A DNA stretch of 64,000 nt from an uncultured Clostridia bacterium (GCA_934457145.1 CAKSHP010000003.1:80596-144595); one strand, 5' to 3'; shown: positions 1 through 9,115, counted from the first letter of the stretch. The notes: generated by a model from the sequence alone, not told the origin. Numbers and translations: made by a program.

Positions 1-623
1 AAAAGCTCGTCAACCTTTGAAAATATTCCTTCGCTGTAGCTTGCGGCAAATGACGCTTTGTCTGCCATATGCGGATATTTATTTTTAACATACATTTGTA
101 TTTCGCTCTCGCTTGCCGCCGAAAACCTTATTACACGGCTTCTTGACTGCACGGTCGAAAGTATTCTTCCGATTGACGTTACACACATTATAAACACAAT
201 ATACTCGGGCGGTTCTTCCAAAATTTTAAGCATCGCGTTTTGCGCCTGAGCCGTGAGCGCGTCGGCATCTTCTATAATATAAACCTTATACGGTGCGCGA
301 AACGGCTTTGTGTATGCGTCTGAAATAACATCTCTTATTTCTTCTACACCAATGCTTTTTTTATCGGTAAGCGCCTTTAAGCTGTAGCTTTTTATATCGG
401 GGTTGCTTTTTGCCTGAGATAAAACACAGCTTTCGCACTCTCCGCAGGGCGCACTGCCCGATTTTTCGCACAAAAGAGTCTGCGCAAAATAATATGCCGC
501 CTCTCTTTTTCCAAGCCCTGCCTCGCCTTCGAAAATATATGCATGTGTAACATTTTTATGCTCTATGCCGCTGCAAAGCCGGCGAAGAGTTTTTGCCGGC
601 TGCAGCGGCTCTTTAATAGTCAT
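1..623 (-). CDS. holB: DNA polymerase III delta-prime subunit, 3' end cut by window
   Basis: The minus-strand frame runs open from the ATG at 623 to the window edge, so about 207 N-terminal residues are visible. It shows the clamp-loader AAA+ layout: a Walker A-like GEAGLGKREA, a zinc-binding module with Cys pairs (CEKSGSAPCGECESC), a Walker B-like IIEDAD and the LKILEEPP motif. In family terms this subunit helps load the beta clamp on DNA. Its start overlaps the darA stop (TAATG), implying translational coupling. The zinc module and the position next to darA fit HolB; DnaX is the less likely alternative. Confidence 0.88.
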   Translation of the reverse strand, partial: MTIKEPLQPAKTLRRLCSGIEHKNVTHAYIFEGEAGLGKREAAYYFAQTLLCEKSGSAPCGECESCVLSQAKSNPDIKSYSLKALTDKKSIGVEEIRDVISDAYTKPFRAPYKVYIIEDADALTAQAQNAMLKILEEPPEYIVFIMCVTSIGRILSTVQSRSRVIRFSAASESEIQMYVKNKYPHMADKASFAASYSEGIFSKVDEL

Positions 624-952
624 TATACTTTTTCAAACCTTTCAACGTCAACAACAAATATTGTTGCACCGCCAACCTCAACCTCAACCGGATACGGAGT
701 GCAGCCGCTGCCGAGTCCCGACATGGGAACAGGCGTGCTTATAATCTGTTTTCTCGTTTCGCTCTTTTTCTTTATAATGTCTATAACTGTTGAAACATTC
801 TGTTCGCTTGTGCCGACAAGCAGCGTCATATTTCCGGCTTTCAAAAATCCGCCCGTTGTGGCAAGCTTTGTAACCGAAAATCCCTGTTTGTTAAGCTCTG
901 TCATAACTTTGTTTCCGTCCTCATCATGAACAATCGCAAGTATAAGTTTCAT
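623..952 (-). CDS. darA: Cyclic-di-AMP receptor (DarA/PstA, PII-like)
   Basis: A 109-residue protein close in length and sequence to the Firmicute DarA/PstA family (DUF970). It begins MKLILAIVHDEDG and contains the family motifs TKLATTGGFLKAGN and PYPVEVEVGGATIFVV. Known members are trimeric PII-like proteins that bind c-di-AMP; the downstream target is unknown. I chose the ATG at 952 because family proteins begin MKLI. An in-frame ATG at 961 lies only 2 bases from AAAGG and is less likely. The gene sits directly upstream of holB with a TAATG overlap, a common Clostridia arrangement. Confidence 0.92.
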   Translation of the reverse strand: MKLILAIVHDEDGNKVMTELNKQGFSVTKLATTGGFLKAGNMTLLVGTSEQNVSTVIDIIKKKSETRKQIISTPVPMSGLGSGCTPYPVEVEVGGATIFVVDVERFEKV

Positions 953-1133
953 ATAAATCATAACCTTTCTGCCCGCAGTATTATTTAAAACACAGTCCGC
1001 ACAGCCTGCCGCAGGCAGACAGACTGACTTAACCGAACCGCATTATTATTTACCAAAATAAATTTAATATGTTTGCCGTGCAGCACTTTATACACTTATT
1101 ATAGCATATTTTCATTATAATTGCAATAATTTT

Positions 1134-2144
1134 TTATTCGATATCAAGGCTTGCAGCCGCATTTAACTGCATGTCGGAAAAATCATTTGCAATATATTTA
1201 TAATATCCCGCACAGCCTATCATTGCCGCATTATCCGTGCACAAAATCATAGGCGGAACATAAAATTTTATGTTTTCTTTTTTGCATGATTGCTCCATAG
1301 CGCTGCGAAGCGCGCTGTTTGCCGCCACGCCTCCGGCAAGTGCAACCTTTGAGATGTTCATTTTTTTTGCCGCGTTCACGCAGTGCGAGCACAAAACATC
1401 GACCACAGCGTCCTGAAAGCTTGCTGCAACATCTGCTTTGTTTATCGCGCGTCCGTTTTGCTCCTCTTTATGCACATAGTTTATAACCGCGGTTTTAACG
1501 CCGCTGAAGCTGAAATCAAACTCATTTTCCATCTTAACTCTCGGAAATTTTATCGCCTTCGGATTGCCCAACTTTGCAAGCTTGTCGATTTTCGGCCCGC
1601 CCGGATATCCCAAACCGAGCACGCGCGCAATTTTGTCATACGCCTCTCCCGCCGCATCGTCGCACGTTCTTCCTATCACTTCAAACTCGCTGTAGCTTTT
1701 AACATAAACTATATGACTGTGTCCGCCCGATGCCACAAGACACATAAACGGCGGCTCAAGGTCTTTATGCGCAATAAAGTTTGCCATTATATGCCCTTTT
1801 ATATGGTGCACGCCTATCAGCGGTTTGTTTGTTGCAAATGCCAGTGCTTTTGCACATGATACCCCGCACAAAAGCGCGCCAACCAGCCCGGGTCCGTATG
1901 TTACCGCTATTGCGTCAATATCGTCAAAGGTAACGTTTGCCTGTAAAAGCGCCTCGTCAACCACTGCGTCGACTGCAAGTATGTGCTGTCTTGACGCAAT
2001 CTCCGGCACAACACCACCGTATTTTTTATGTATATCGATTTGAGAGTTAATTACATTTGACATCACATCGCGCCCGTTTTTTACAACTGCCGCTGCCGTT
2101 TCGTCGCACGAACTCTCAATTGCAAGTATAACCGTGTCTTTCAT
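1134..2144 (-). CDS. tsaD: tRNA N6-adenosine threonylcarbamoyltransferase TsaD
   Basis: A 336-residue, full-length Kae1/TsaD family protein. It has the N-terminal LAIESSCDETAAAVV motif, the metal-binding HHIKGH, ASGGHSHIVYV, the GEAYDKIARVLGLGYPGGP stretch and LAGGVAANSALR. The enzyme transfers the threonylcarbamoyl group to A37 of ANN-decoding tRNAs (t6A). Its ATG overlaps the stop of the upstream acetyltransferase gene (TAATG). The tsaC-like gene lies two genes upstream. The usual partners tsaB and tsaE are not in the window. Confidence 0.96.
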   Translation of the reverse strand: MKDTVILAIESSCDETAAAVVKNGRDVMSNVINSQIDIHKKYGGVVPEIASRQHILAVDAVVDEALLQANVTFDDIDAIAVTYGPGLVGALLCGVSCAKALAFATNKPLIGVHHIKGHIMANFIAHKDLEPPFMCLVASGGHSHIVYVKSYSEFEVIGRTCDDAAGEAYDKIARVLGLGYPGGPKIDKLAKLGNPKAIKFPRVKMENEFDFSFSGVKTAVINYVHKEEQNGRAINKADVAASFQDAVVDVLCSHCVNAAKKMNISKVALAGGVAANSALRSAMEQSCKKENIKFYVPPMILCTDNAAMIGCAGYYKYIANDFSDMQLNAAASLDIE

Positions 2145-2623
2145 TATTCCACCTTAATTTCTTTTAACATCAAATAAGCGTCTTCATCATTGTCGCGATA
2201 GTATTTTTTTCTTATGCCGGCATCTGTAAAGCCGAATTTTTTATACAAATTCCGGGCAGCTTCGTTTGAAAAGCGCACCTCAAGCGTCAGGCTTTCGGTT
2301 TTAAGCTTTTCTGCCGTTTTAATTATTGTTTTTAAAATGCTTTCGGCGACGTGTTTTTTGCGATATGCCGGGTGAACTGCAATATTTGTTATCTGCCCGT
2401 CGCCGCAAACGCTCCAGAATCCCCCGTAGCCGACAGCTTTTCCAAACTCATCAACCGCCGCAAAATAATGGGCATTTTCGTTTTCTATTTCGCCTTCAAA
2501 CATTTTTTCGCTCCATGGCACGGCAAAGCTTAACCTTTCGGTTTCCAAAATATTTTTTAAATGCTTTTTTTCCATAACGACAATTTTAAAACCGGCAGTT
2601 TCAAACTTTTTGTCACACATCAA
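2144..2623 (-). CDS. rimI: GNAT acetyltransferase, RimI-like
   Basis: A 159-residue GNAT-fold protein. The acetyl-CoA-binding region reads ITNIAVHPAYRKKHVAESIL, and the C-terminal LEVRFSNEAARNLYKKFGF is the typical RimI signature. RimI acetylates the N-terminal alanine of ribosomal protein S18 in E. coli; the substrate here is inferred. The gene lies between the arginine-phosphatase-like gene, whose 3' end it overlaps by about 11 bases, and tsaD, which it overlaps by one base. The rimI-tsaD pairing is common in Firmicutes and supports the name. Confidence 0.85.
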   Translation of the reverse strand: MMCDKKFETAGFKIVVMEKKHLKNILETERLSFAVPWSEKMFEGEIENENAHYFAAVDEFGKAVGYGGFWSVCGDGQITNIAVHPAYRKKHVAESILKTIIKTAEKLKTESLTLEVRFSNEAARNLYKKFGFTDAGIRKKYYRDNDEDAYLMLKEIKVE

Positions 2624-3083
2624 GCTCGCTCCTGATAATTTTATCAGCCTTTAAAAGTGCGTCATAGATTTTTTTTGCGCACTGTTTATACACAGTTTCG
2701 CTCTGACCGTAAGGATCGTCTATATCGCCGTGAGAGCCTATATATTCAAGCAGCGTATATGTTTTTTCCTCGGCAGCGCCGCCAAACAAATACAAAAGCA
2801 TCTCTTTATGCGCCTCTGTCATGGTAAGTATCAAATCTGCATCTGCAATAGTCTGTGCATCAACGTTTTTTGCTTTGTGGGAAGATATGTCAACGTCATA
2901 ATCCAAAAGGGCGTCTATTGCTTTTTGATTTGCGCTCATGCCCTCTGCGGCGTTCATGCCGCCGGAAGCAATGCTTAAAAGCTCTTCTTCCTCGTCATCG
3001 TGCGAGTGCACAATCTTTTTAAAAAGTCCTTCTGCCATTGGTGAGCGGCAAGTGTTGCCCGTACACACAAATAAAATGTTCAT
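2613..3083 (-). CDS. Low-molecular-weight phosphatase, protein-arginine-phosphatase-like (YwlE type)
   Basis: A 156-residue LMW-PTP fold protein. The P-loop is CTGNTCRSPMAEG near the N terminus and the C-terminal acid motif is DDPYG. The Thr inside the P-loop (CTGNTCR) is the residue associated with phosphoarginine selectivity in B. subtilis YwlE, so arginine phosphatase is more likely than tyrosine phosphatase; this is an inference from family knowledge. The frame is open upstream, but I chose the ATG at 3083 because the family begins MNILFVCTGN. It lies between tsaC and rimI, the same tsaC-ywlE linkage seen in Bacilli. Confidence 0.88.
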   Translation of the reverse strand: MNILFVCTGNTCRSPMAEGLFKKIVHSHDDEEEELLSIASGGMNAAEGMSANQKAIDALLDYDVDISSHKAKNVDAQTIADADLILTMTEAHKEMLLYLFGGAAEEKTYTLLEYIGSHGDIDDPYGQSETVYKQCAKKIYDALLKADKIIRSELDV

Positions 3084-3233
3084 TTTTACAAATTTTCCTT
3101 TCAGCTTTTCACATTTTAATATATTAAGCGCGCTTTTGTTTACGCGCGTTTTTTTAAGAGAAACCGCAAAAGCAATTGCCATTTTTATCCTGTCTTTCTT
3201 TTTTAACCGGGATATGTGTTTTATTACTGCATT

Positions 3234-4268
3234 TTATATATTTATAATTTTATTTCCCGCCGATTTATAAAGCCTGTTTCTTACCGAATCGGAAAGCTCG
3301 TCGGCAAAACAGATAAGCGCAAAAACGGTATCTGCTTTTAAATCGTCTGCACTTCTTAAAGAGAAAAACAGTCTTTCGGCATAAATGTCGGAGGTTTCTC
3401 CGCAGTCTATGTATTCAAAACCGCCGAAATCCTCTTTTTTGAAAAGTCCGCAGTCCAAAACAACGCACTTGCCCTTTTTGTATTTTTCAATCGTTTTGCA
3501 TATTTCTTCTCTGGTTGTATCTTTTTTGCATTCTATAACATACACCTCCGCGTCGGGCGAATAGTGCGTGTATTTCATTCCGGGGCATTTTGCAACCTTC
3601 ACGTCGTTTACTGCCGTTCCTTTCGGCGAAACAACATCGCCTATAACATCTTTAAGCATATGAGCCGTTATTTTTCCCGGGCGCAAAATAACCGGAGGAT
3701 TAACGCTCACGTCAATCACCGTCGATTCTATTCCAACGCTGCACGCGCCGCCGTCGGCAATAATATCTATCTTACCGTCCATATCGTCTGCAACGTGTTT
3801 TGCAGTTGTCGGAGAAGGCTTGCCCGAAGTGTTCGCGGACGGCGCCGCCACCGGCACTCCCGCCTTTTCTATAATGGCTCTTGCCGCCTTATGCACCGGC
3901 ATTCTCACCGCAACCGTGCTAAGCCCCGCGCTGACGCAGTCGGGTATAATATCTTTCTTTTTCATTATTATGCTTATAGGCCCCGGCCAGAAAGCATCCA
4001 TAATTTTTTTTGCCGTTTCCGGCACAAACTGCACAAATTTTTCTACGTCTTCTTTTTTTGCCACATGCACAATCAGCGGATTGTCGGCAGGTCTTCCTTT
4101 GGCCTTAAAAATGTTTTTAACGGCCTTTTCGCAAAGCGCATTTGCGCCAAGCCCGTACACCGTCTCCGTCGGGAACGCAACGAGTCCGCCGTTTTTTAAA
4201 ACCTCTCCGGCAATTTCGGCATTTTTAAAAAAATTTTTTTCATCGTTAAAATCAAGCAAACGAGTCAC
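3234..4268 (-). CDS. tsaC: L-threonylcarbamoyladenylate synthase, Sua5 type
   Basis: A 344-residue protein. The N-terminal YrdC domain carries FPTETVYGLGANAL, KGRPADNPLIVHV, WPGPISII, AVRMPVH and APSANTSGKPSPT. A C-terminal Sua5 domain follows after the hallmark linker PGMKYTHYSP. It makes threonylcarbamoyl-AMP from threonine, bicarbonate and ATP, the first step of t6A synthesis; TsaD, encoded 1 kb downstream, performs the last. The start is GTG at 4268 with GAGAGG 8 bases upstream. First gene of the minus-strand block. Confidence 0.95.
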   Translation of the reverse strand: MTRLLDFNDEKNFFKNAEIAGEVLKNGGLVAFPTETVYGLGANALCEKAVKNIFKAKGRPADNPLIVHVAKKEDVEKFVQFVPETAKKIMDAFWPGPISIIMKKKDIIPDCVSAGLSTVAVRMPVHKAARAIIEKAGVPVAAPSANTSGKPSPTTAKHVADDMDGKIDIIADGGACSVGIESTVIDVSVNPPVILRPGKITAHMLKDVIGDVVSPKGTAVNDVKVAKCPGMKYTHYSPDAEVYVIECKKDTTREEICKTIEKYKKGKCVVLDCGLFKKEDFGGFEYIDCGETSDIYAERLFFSLRSADDLKADTVFALICFADELSDSVRNRLYKSAGNKIINI

Positions 4269-4575
4269 TTTATATACCTCTCTTATCCGGCGTTAAATCT
4301 GCCGGCAAAAAAACTTATCTTATTTTATTGTATCACAGCTTATATAAATTTACAATAGAAAGTTTCCGAATTGTGCAAAAAACATTTGCATATGTGCCAA
4401 AAAGAGCAAAAAAACTTCCAAATCTATATAAAAACTAAACATAGCTGCCGCAATTTTATTTAAAACAATGAAAAATATGTAAACAAATGCTCTCAAAGGT
4501 CTTGACCGATATAAAAAAAAATGTTATTATAAAATCTAAAGATATTTTACTTAATTATGAAAGGAAGATGCCAAA
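4269..4575. other. Divergent intergenic region
   Basis: About 300 bases of AT-rich DNA between the leftward tsaC and the rightward nucleotidyltransferase gene. It must hold promoters for both. I can support one rightward promoter candidate at 4502-4529. I see no RNA gene, hairpin terminator or conserved ORF. Confidence 0.6.
4502..4529 (+). promoter_or_regulatory. Candidate sigma-A promoter for the 4576 gene
   Basis: A -35 element TTGACC at 4502-4507 is followed after 16 bases by TATTAT at 4524-4529. An alternative -10, TATAAA at 4527-4532, gives a 19-base spacer. The start codon is about 45 bases downstream behind GAAAGGAAG. Confidence 0.5.
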
Positions 4576-5310
4576 ATGAAAGCAATCGTACTGGCAGCAG
4601 GAAAAGGCAAAAGACTCCACAGCGAACAATTTAACTTACCTAAAGTAATGCGTGAGGCAAACGGCAAGCCGCTTATCCGCCACGTTTTGGGAAACATTGA
4701 TTTTATCGGCAAAAAAGACACCGTAGTAGTGGTCGGCTACATGAAAGAAAAGGTTATAGAAAACCTCGGCAGCGACTATTTATACAGCGTTCAGGACGAA
4801 CAAAAAGGCACGGGGCACGCAGTTATGTGTGCAACGGAGCATTTTGAAAACTATGACGGAGATGTTCTTGTTTTATACGGAGATATGCCCCTTTTTAAAA
4901 AAGAGACATACAAAGCCGTTATAGAAAAGCATGAAAAAAGCGGCGCAGACTGCACTCTTTTAACAGCTATAATCGACAATCCCCCGGCATACGGAAGAAT
5001 CGTGCGCGACGAAAAAACCGGCAAACTTTCAGACATTGTTGAAGAAAAAGACTGCACCCCCGAGCAGAAAAACATAAAAGAATTAAACGTCGGAATATAC
5101 GTGTTTAAATCAAAGCTTTTGTTTGAAGGCTTAAAAAAGCTTAAAAACAACAATGCCCAGGGAGAGTATTATTTAACCGACATGCCAAAAATATTTATTT
5201 CGGAAGGCAAAAAAGTTGAAACCCACGCTATCACAAACGAAGTTGAGATTTACGGCGTAAACACTGTTGAAGATTTGAAATTCTGTGAAGAACAGCTTAA
5301 AAACAACTAA
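4576..5310 (+). CDS. Sugar-1-phosphate nucleotidyltransferase, GlmU N-domain-like
   Basis: A 244-residue NTP_transferase domain protein. It has the nucleotide-binding LAAGKGKRL at the N terminus, LPKVMREANGKPLIRHV, the GlmU-type QKGTGHAVM and the metal-site VLYGDMPLF. It resembles the uridylyltransferase half of GlmU but stops before any left-handed beta-helix acetyltransferase domain, which full GlmU (about 450 residues) has. The likely reaction is sugar-1-phosphate plus NTP to NDP-sugar, with UDP-GlcNAc as best guess. It sits 20 bases upstream of a polysaccharide deacetylase gene and close to galE, suggesting cell-envelope sugar metabolism. Confidence 0.8.
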   Translation: MKAIVLAAGKGKRLHSEQFNLPKVMREANGKPLIRHVLGNIDFIGKKDTVVVVGYMKEKVIENLGSDYLYSVQDEQKGTGHAVMCATEHFENYDGDVLVLYGDMPLFKKETYKAVIEKHEKSGADCTLLTAIIDNPPAYGRIVRDEKTGKLSDIVEEKDCTPEQKNIKELNVGIYVFKSKLLFEGLKKLKNNNAQGEYYLTDMPKIFISEGKKVETHAITNEVEIYGVNTVEDLKFCEEQLKNN

Positions 5311-5330
5311 TATTAAAGGAGGTTTTTAAC

Positions 5331-6155
5331 GTGAAAATAAGACTTTCGTGTTACCCTGGCGGAAAAAAGCGCGCCGTTACATTTTCTTATGACGACGGCA
5401 ACATAGAAGATATCCGCCTTATTGAAACACTTAATAAATATAACCTTAAGGCAACATTTCATTTAAACTCGTCAAAATATGACAAAAAAGATCCTCATGC
5501 CGTGCCGGCCGAGATGTTAACCGATTTATATGCAGGTCATGAAATTTCATCTCATACATACACGCATCCCGACATGCGCGCACTTAACAAAAACGATTTA
5601 AGAGAAGAAGTTATAAAAGACCGCCTCACTTTGGAGAAGATTTTCGGCTGCGTTGTAAGAGGAATGTCGTATCCTTTCGGCACATATAATAAAGAGATTT
5701 TGGGAGTGTTAAAGAGTTTTGGCATAGAATACAGCCGCACAACAAAGGCAACAAAGAAATTTGAAATTCCCGAAAACTTTCTTGAATGGCACCCGACATG
5801 CCACCACAACGAAGCTTATGAGCTTATAGACAAGTTTGACATAGTAAATCTTGACTGGTTTGTGCGTCCCGTTTTTTACATCTGGGGACACAGCTATGAG
5901 TTTGAAAGACAAAACAACTGGGACTATCTTGAAAAGCTCTGTCAAAAAATCAGCGGCAAAGATGACGTTTGGTATGCTGCAAACATTGAAATCAAAGACT
6001 ATACCGACGCTGTAAATTCTCTTAAAATTTCCGCCGACAACACTATGGTATATAACCCGACGGCAACGGACGTGTTTATCGAATTGATTGAAGACGGCAG
6101 AAAAAACGGCGATATTGTAAAGATACCCGCCGGTAAGCAAGTTAATTTTAAATAA
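5331..6155 (+). CDS. Polysaccharide deacetylase family protein (CE4-like)
   Basis: A 274-residue protein with the NodB-homology motifs: TFSYDDG (catalytic and metal Asp pair), the metal-binding HTYTHP and SYPFGTYN. There is no signal peptide or membrane segment, so it may be cytoplasmic, unlike peptidoglycan deacetylases. The start is GTG at 5331 behind AAAGGAGG. It is probably co-transcribed with the preceding nucleotidyltransferase and the following galE. A role in de-N-acetylating a saccharide is the family expectation; the substrate is unknown. Confidence 0.82.
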   Translation: MKIRLSCYPGGKKRAVTFSYDDGNIEDIRLIETLNKYNLKATFHLNSSKYDKKDPHAVPAEMLTDLYAGHEISSHTYTHPDMRALNKNDLREEVIKDRLTLEKIFGCVVRGMSYPFGTYNKEILGVLKSFGIEYSRTTKATKKFEIPENFLEWHPTCHHNEAYELIDKFDIVNLDWFVRPVFYIWGHSYEFERQNNWDYLEKLCQKISGKDDVWYAANIEIKDYTDAVNSLKISADNTMVYNPTATDVFIELIEDGRKNGDIVKIPAGKQVNFK

Positions 6156-6189
6156 TTTTCTAACTTTATTTTGAAAGGAATTGATACAT

Positions 6190-7203
6190 ATGGCTATTTT
6201 GGTTACAGGCGGCGCCGGTTATATCGGCTCGCACACATGCGTTTCGCTTTTAGAGGCGGGATATGAGGCAGTTGTTTTGGATAATTTGTCAAACAGCTCC
6301 GAAAAGGCTCTTGAGCGCGTGAAAGAAATTACGGGCAAATCCGTTAAGTTTTACAAATGCGACATCCTGGATAAAGACTCGATGAGAAAGATTTTTAAAG
6401 AAAACAAAATAGACGCCGTTATTCATTTTGCCGGACTTAAAGCTGTCGGCGAATCGGTGGCGGTTCCGCTTAAATACTACGAAAACAACATCTCCGGCAC
6501 ACTCTGCCTGTTAGACGTTATGATTGAGGCAAACGTTAAAAAGATGGTGTTCAGTTCATCTGCAACGGTTTACGGCATAACAGATAAAGTACCGCTTACA
6601 GAGGATCTTCCGACAAGCGCAAACAGCCCCTACGGTCAGACAAAGCTTATGATTGAGCAAATTCTCCGCGATTTAAGCGTATCGGATCACGAGTGGTCTA
6701 TCTCACTTTTAAGATACTTCAACCCCGTCGGAGCACACAAAAGCGGAAAAATCGGTGAAAATCCGAAAGGTATTCCGAACAACCTCATGCCTTATATAAC
6801 ACAAGTTGCTTCCGGAAAGCTTGAACAGCTCAGCATTTTCGGCAACGACTACCCCACCAAAGACGGCACCGGCGTTCGCGATTATATACATGTTGTTGAC
6901 CTCGCAGAGGGTCACATAAAGGCGCTTGCAAAGGTTGAGCGTGACAAGGGCGTGTTTACTCATAACCTTGGAACAGGCGTTGGCTACAGCGTACTTGATT
7001 TGGTTAAAGCTTTTGAAAAGGCAAACAATCTTAAAATTAATTATAAATTCGCTCCCCGCCGTCCCGGCGACGTTACAATCTGCTATGCGGATCCGTCAAA
7101 GGCAAAAAAAGAACTTGGCTGGGAGGCAAAGCTTTCAATAGAGGATATGTGCCGCGATTCCTGGAACTGGCAAAAAAATAATCCCAACGGCTACGACGAT
7201 TAA
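6190..7203 (+). CDS. galE: UDP-glucose 4-epimerase
   Basis: A 337-residue short-chain dehydrogenase-type epimerase. Seen: the NAD-binding TGGAGYIGSH at the N terminus, VIHFAGLKAVGES, the Ser in SSSATVYG, the catalytic Tyr-x3-Lys in SPYGQTK, and LRYFNPVGAH. It interconverts UDP-glucose and UDP-galactose. I chose the ATG at 6190 because AAAGGA lies 11 bases upstream; an in-frame TTG at 6181 is too close to it. Last gene of the three-gene plus-strand set, followed by a strong terminator. Confidence 0.95.
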   Translation: MAILVTGGAGYIGSHTCVSLLEAGYEAVVLDNLSNSSEKALERVKEITGKSVKFYKCDILDKDSMRKIFKENKIDAVIHFAGLKAVGESVAVPLKYYENNISGTLCLLDVMIEANVKKMVFSSSATVYGITDKVPLTEDLPTSANSPYGQTKLMIEQILRDLSVSDHEWSISLLRYFNPVGAHKSGKIGENPKGIPNNLMPYITQVASGKLEQLSIFGNDYPTKDGTGVRDYIHVVDLAEGHIKALAKVERDKGVFTHNLGTGVGYSVLDLVKAFEKANNLKINYKFAPRRPGDVTICYADPSKAKKELGWEAKLSIEDMCRDSWNWQKNNPNGYDD

Positions 7204-7210
7204 TCAAAAA

Positions 7211-7259
7211 GGGCAGTTTAAAAAGCCGGTTGGCTTTTTAAACTGCCCTTATCTTTTTT
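7211..7259 (+). terminator. Intrinsic terminator after galE
   Basis: A perfect 17-base-pair stem, 7211-7227 with 7232-7248 and a 4-base loop, is followed by a T-rich tract ending in seven T at 7253-7259. An A run precedes the stem, so it may also act for the leftward coaX transcript. Confidence 0.92.
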
Positions 7260-7353
7260 GCAGGACAAAAAAAGTTTTTGATTACCAGGCGGCGTTTGCC
7301 CCCTGCAAGAAAATATTTCTTCTTCTGCGCCCGAAAGTTTTAACATCTGCTTT

Positions 7354-8118
7354 TTATTTGTTCATATCATAAAGATACTTAAGTCCGTGTATTGTGAGAT
7401 TAGGCTCTAAAATATCAATTGAATTTGCAGCAGCCGCAATCAAAGATGCCATTCCGCCGGTTGCTATAACCTTTATATCGTCTCCTTGCATTTCCTCTTT
7501 CATTTTGTTTACAATATAATCAACCTGACCGGCATAACCGTAAACCATGCCGGACTGCATGGAGGAAACAGTGTTTTTTCCGATTATTTTTTCCGTTTTT
7601 ATAAGCTCTATTTTCGGAAGCTTTGCTGTGTTTGCGATGAGCGCGTCAAGAGAAATTTTTATTCCGGGGCAGATAACCCCTCCGAGATAGTTATTATTAT
7701 CAAGCGCGCAAAACGTTGTTGCCGTGCCGAAATCAATTATTACAGATCTTCCCGGATACATTTTCATTACTGCCACAGCGTTTACAATCCTGTCTGCTCC
7801 GACCTCTTTCGGGTTGTCGTACAAAATGTTAAGGCTTGTGTTCATTTTTGAATTGACAATCAAAGGTTCGGTGTTTAAATATTTTTTTATTGCCCTTTCC
7901 AGAGAAAACATAACCTGAGGCACAACGCTTGAAACAATTGCGCTGTCTATTTTTTTTACATCAATTTTATTAAATTCAAGCAAAGAACACATCATCATGC
8001 CTATTTCGTCGGAGCTTCGCTCATATATCGTTGAAAGCCTGAATGTTTTTAAAAGCTTATCTTCTTCATATGCACCGATTACTATATTTGTGTTTCCGAC
8101 ATCTATTACCAAAATCAT
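7354..8118 (-). CDS. coaX: Type III pantothenate kinase
   Basis: A 254-residue CoaX protein. Seen: the N-terminal phosphate-binding ILVIDVGNTNIVIG, the GADRIVNAVA motif, IIDFGTATTFCAL, GGVICPGI and the late ATGGMASL. It phosphorylates pantothenate in the first step of CoA synthesis. Type III enzymes are insensitive to CoA feedback. It is last in a minus-strand trio, 20 bases downstream of the phosphoesterase gene. Confidence 0.95.
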   Translation of the reverse strand: MILVIDVGNTNIVIGAYEEDKLLKTFRLSTIYERSSDEIGMMMCSLLEFNKIDVKKIDSAIVSSVVPQVMFSLERAIKKYLNTEPLIVNSKMNTSLNILYDNPKEVGADRIVNAVAVMKMYPGRSVIIDFGTATTFCALDNNNYLGGVICPGIKISLDALIANTAKLPKIELIKTEKIIGKNTVSSMQSGMVYGYAGQVDYIVNKMKEEMQGDDIKVIATGGMASLIAAAANSIDILEPNLTIHGLKYLYDMNK

Positions 8119-8138
8119 AAATCATCGTCCTTTCAAAA

Positions 8139-8609
8139 TCAAAACTCATGCAAAGAAGCATTTAAAATATTATTTTCAATTGTTATAACGCCGTAGCCCG
8201 GGTGCGCGCAAAATCCCGCCGAACCGGGATTTAAAAGATACACTCCGTCCTTTTTTCCCATATATGCCTCATGTGTGTGTCCGAAAACCGCAATATCCGC
8301 GCCGAGATTTTTCGCCCGACGCGCAATATATGAATATCCGTATTTAACGGCATATTCGTGGCCATGCGTTAAAAATATTTTCTTTTCGCACACATCAAAG
8401 ATGATTTCGTCTTTTTCATCAGACATATAATCGTTGTTTCCTCTCACTATTTTAAAATCAATATCCGAAAAGACATATGACATCTCCAATGCGTCTTTCA
8501 CGCAGTCGCCCGCATGCAAAACCATATTCACATCCGTGCTGCGCGCAAGAAGCTTTTCACACAAATCGGTTTTGTGATGAGTGTCTGAAAATACCAGAAT
8601 TTTATACAT
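8139..8609 (-). CDS. YfcE/MJ0936-type metallophosphoesterase
   Basis: A 156-residue calcineurin-like phosphoesterase with the full metal-site series: FSDTHH, HAGDC, RGNNDY, FLTHGHEY and FGHTHEA. In family terms it is a dimetal phosphodiesterase of unknown physiological substrate, often annotated YfcE or YsnB-like. There is no signal peptide, so it is cytoplasmic. It lies between coaX and an acetyltransferase gene with small gaps, probably one transcript. Confidence 0.88.
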   Translation of the reverse strand: MYKILVFSDTHHKTDLCEKLLARSTDVNMVLHAGDCVKDALEMSYVFSDIDFKIVRGNNDYMSDEKDEIIFDVCEKKIFLTHGHEYAVKYGYSYIARRAKNLGADIAVFGHTHEAYMGKKDGVYLLNPGSAGFCAHPGYGVITIENNILNASLHEF

Positions 8610-8635
8610 AAAAATTTTCGTTTCTCCTTTTTGAT

Positions 8636-9115
8636 TTATCTTTTACCCATCTTTTTCTTTTCCATTCTGTAATGTCCTTCGCCGTCTGATATTTTAATAC
8701 CGTTTTTATATTCATATCCGCATTTTTCATAAAATCCGCAAGCGGTTATTGACGCGCAAACTTCCGCACGCTCCGCTCTTTTGAAAATCTCGTCATTTTC
8801 GAGGGTTTTAATAATTTTTTTGACTATGCCTCTGCCGTGATGCGATACAAGCACAAACACAGTTAAAAGCATACATTCTCTTTTATTGCCCCAATATTCG
8901 CTCACAGTTCCTGTTGCAACAATTTTTTCGCCTTCGCAGGCAACATACATATGCCCGTTTTCGGCGCGTTCTTTTATTTTCGCCCCGGTAAAAAAAGCGG
9001 CTTTGTTTTTCATTTCCTCAAAAGAATAATCTTTGCTGTTTATTTCAAGCAGATTTTCGCGCACAATATCCGACACTTCTTTAGCATCATCTGTTTTAAA
9101 TCTTCTTATTTTCAT
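8636..9115 (-). CDS. GNAT family N-acetyltransferase
   Basis: A 159-residue GNAT protein. The core reads LLTVFVLVSHHGRGIVKKII, the acetyl-CoA pyrophosphate-binding region, and near the C terminus comes CGFYEKCGYEY. The substrate cannot be inferred. The start is ATG at 9115 behind AAAAGGAG. It leads the leftward set with the phosphoesterase and coaX. Confidence 0.8.
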   Translation of the reverse strand: MKIRRFKTDDAKEVSDIVRENLLEINSKDYSFEEMKNKAAFFTGAKIKERAENGHMYVACEGEKIVATGTVSEYWGNKRECMLLTVFVLVSHHGRGIVKKIIKTLENDEIFKRAERAEVCASITACGFYEKCGYEYKNGIKISDGEGHYRMEKKKMGKR

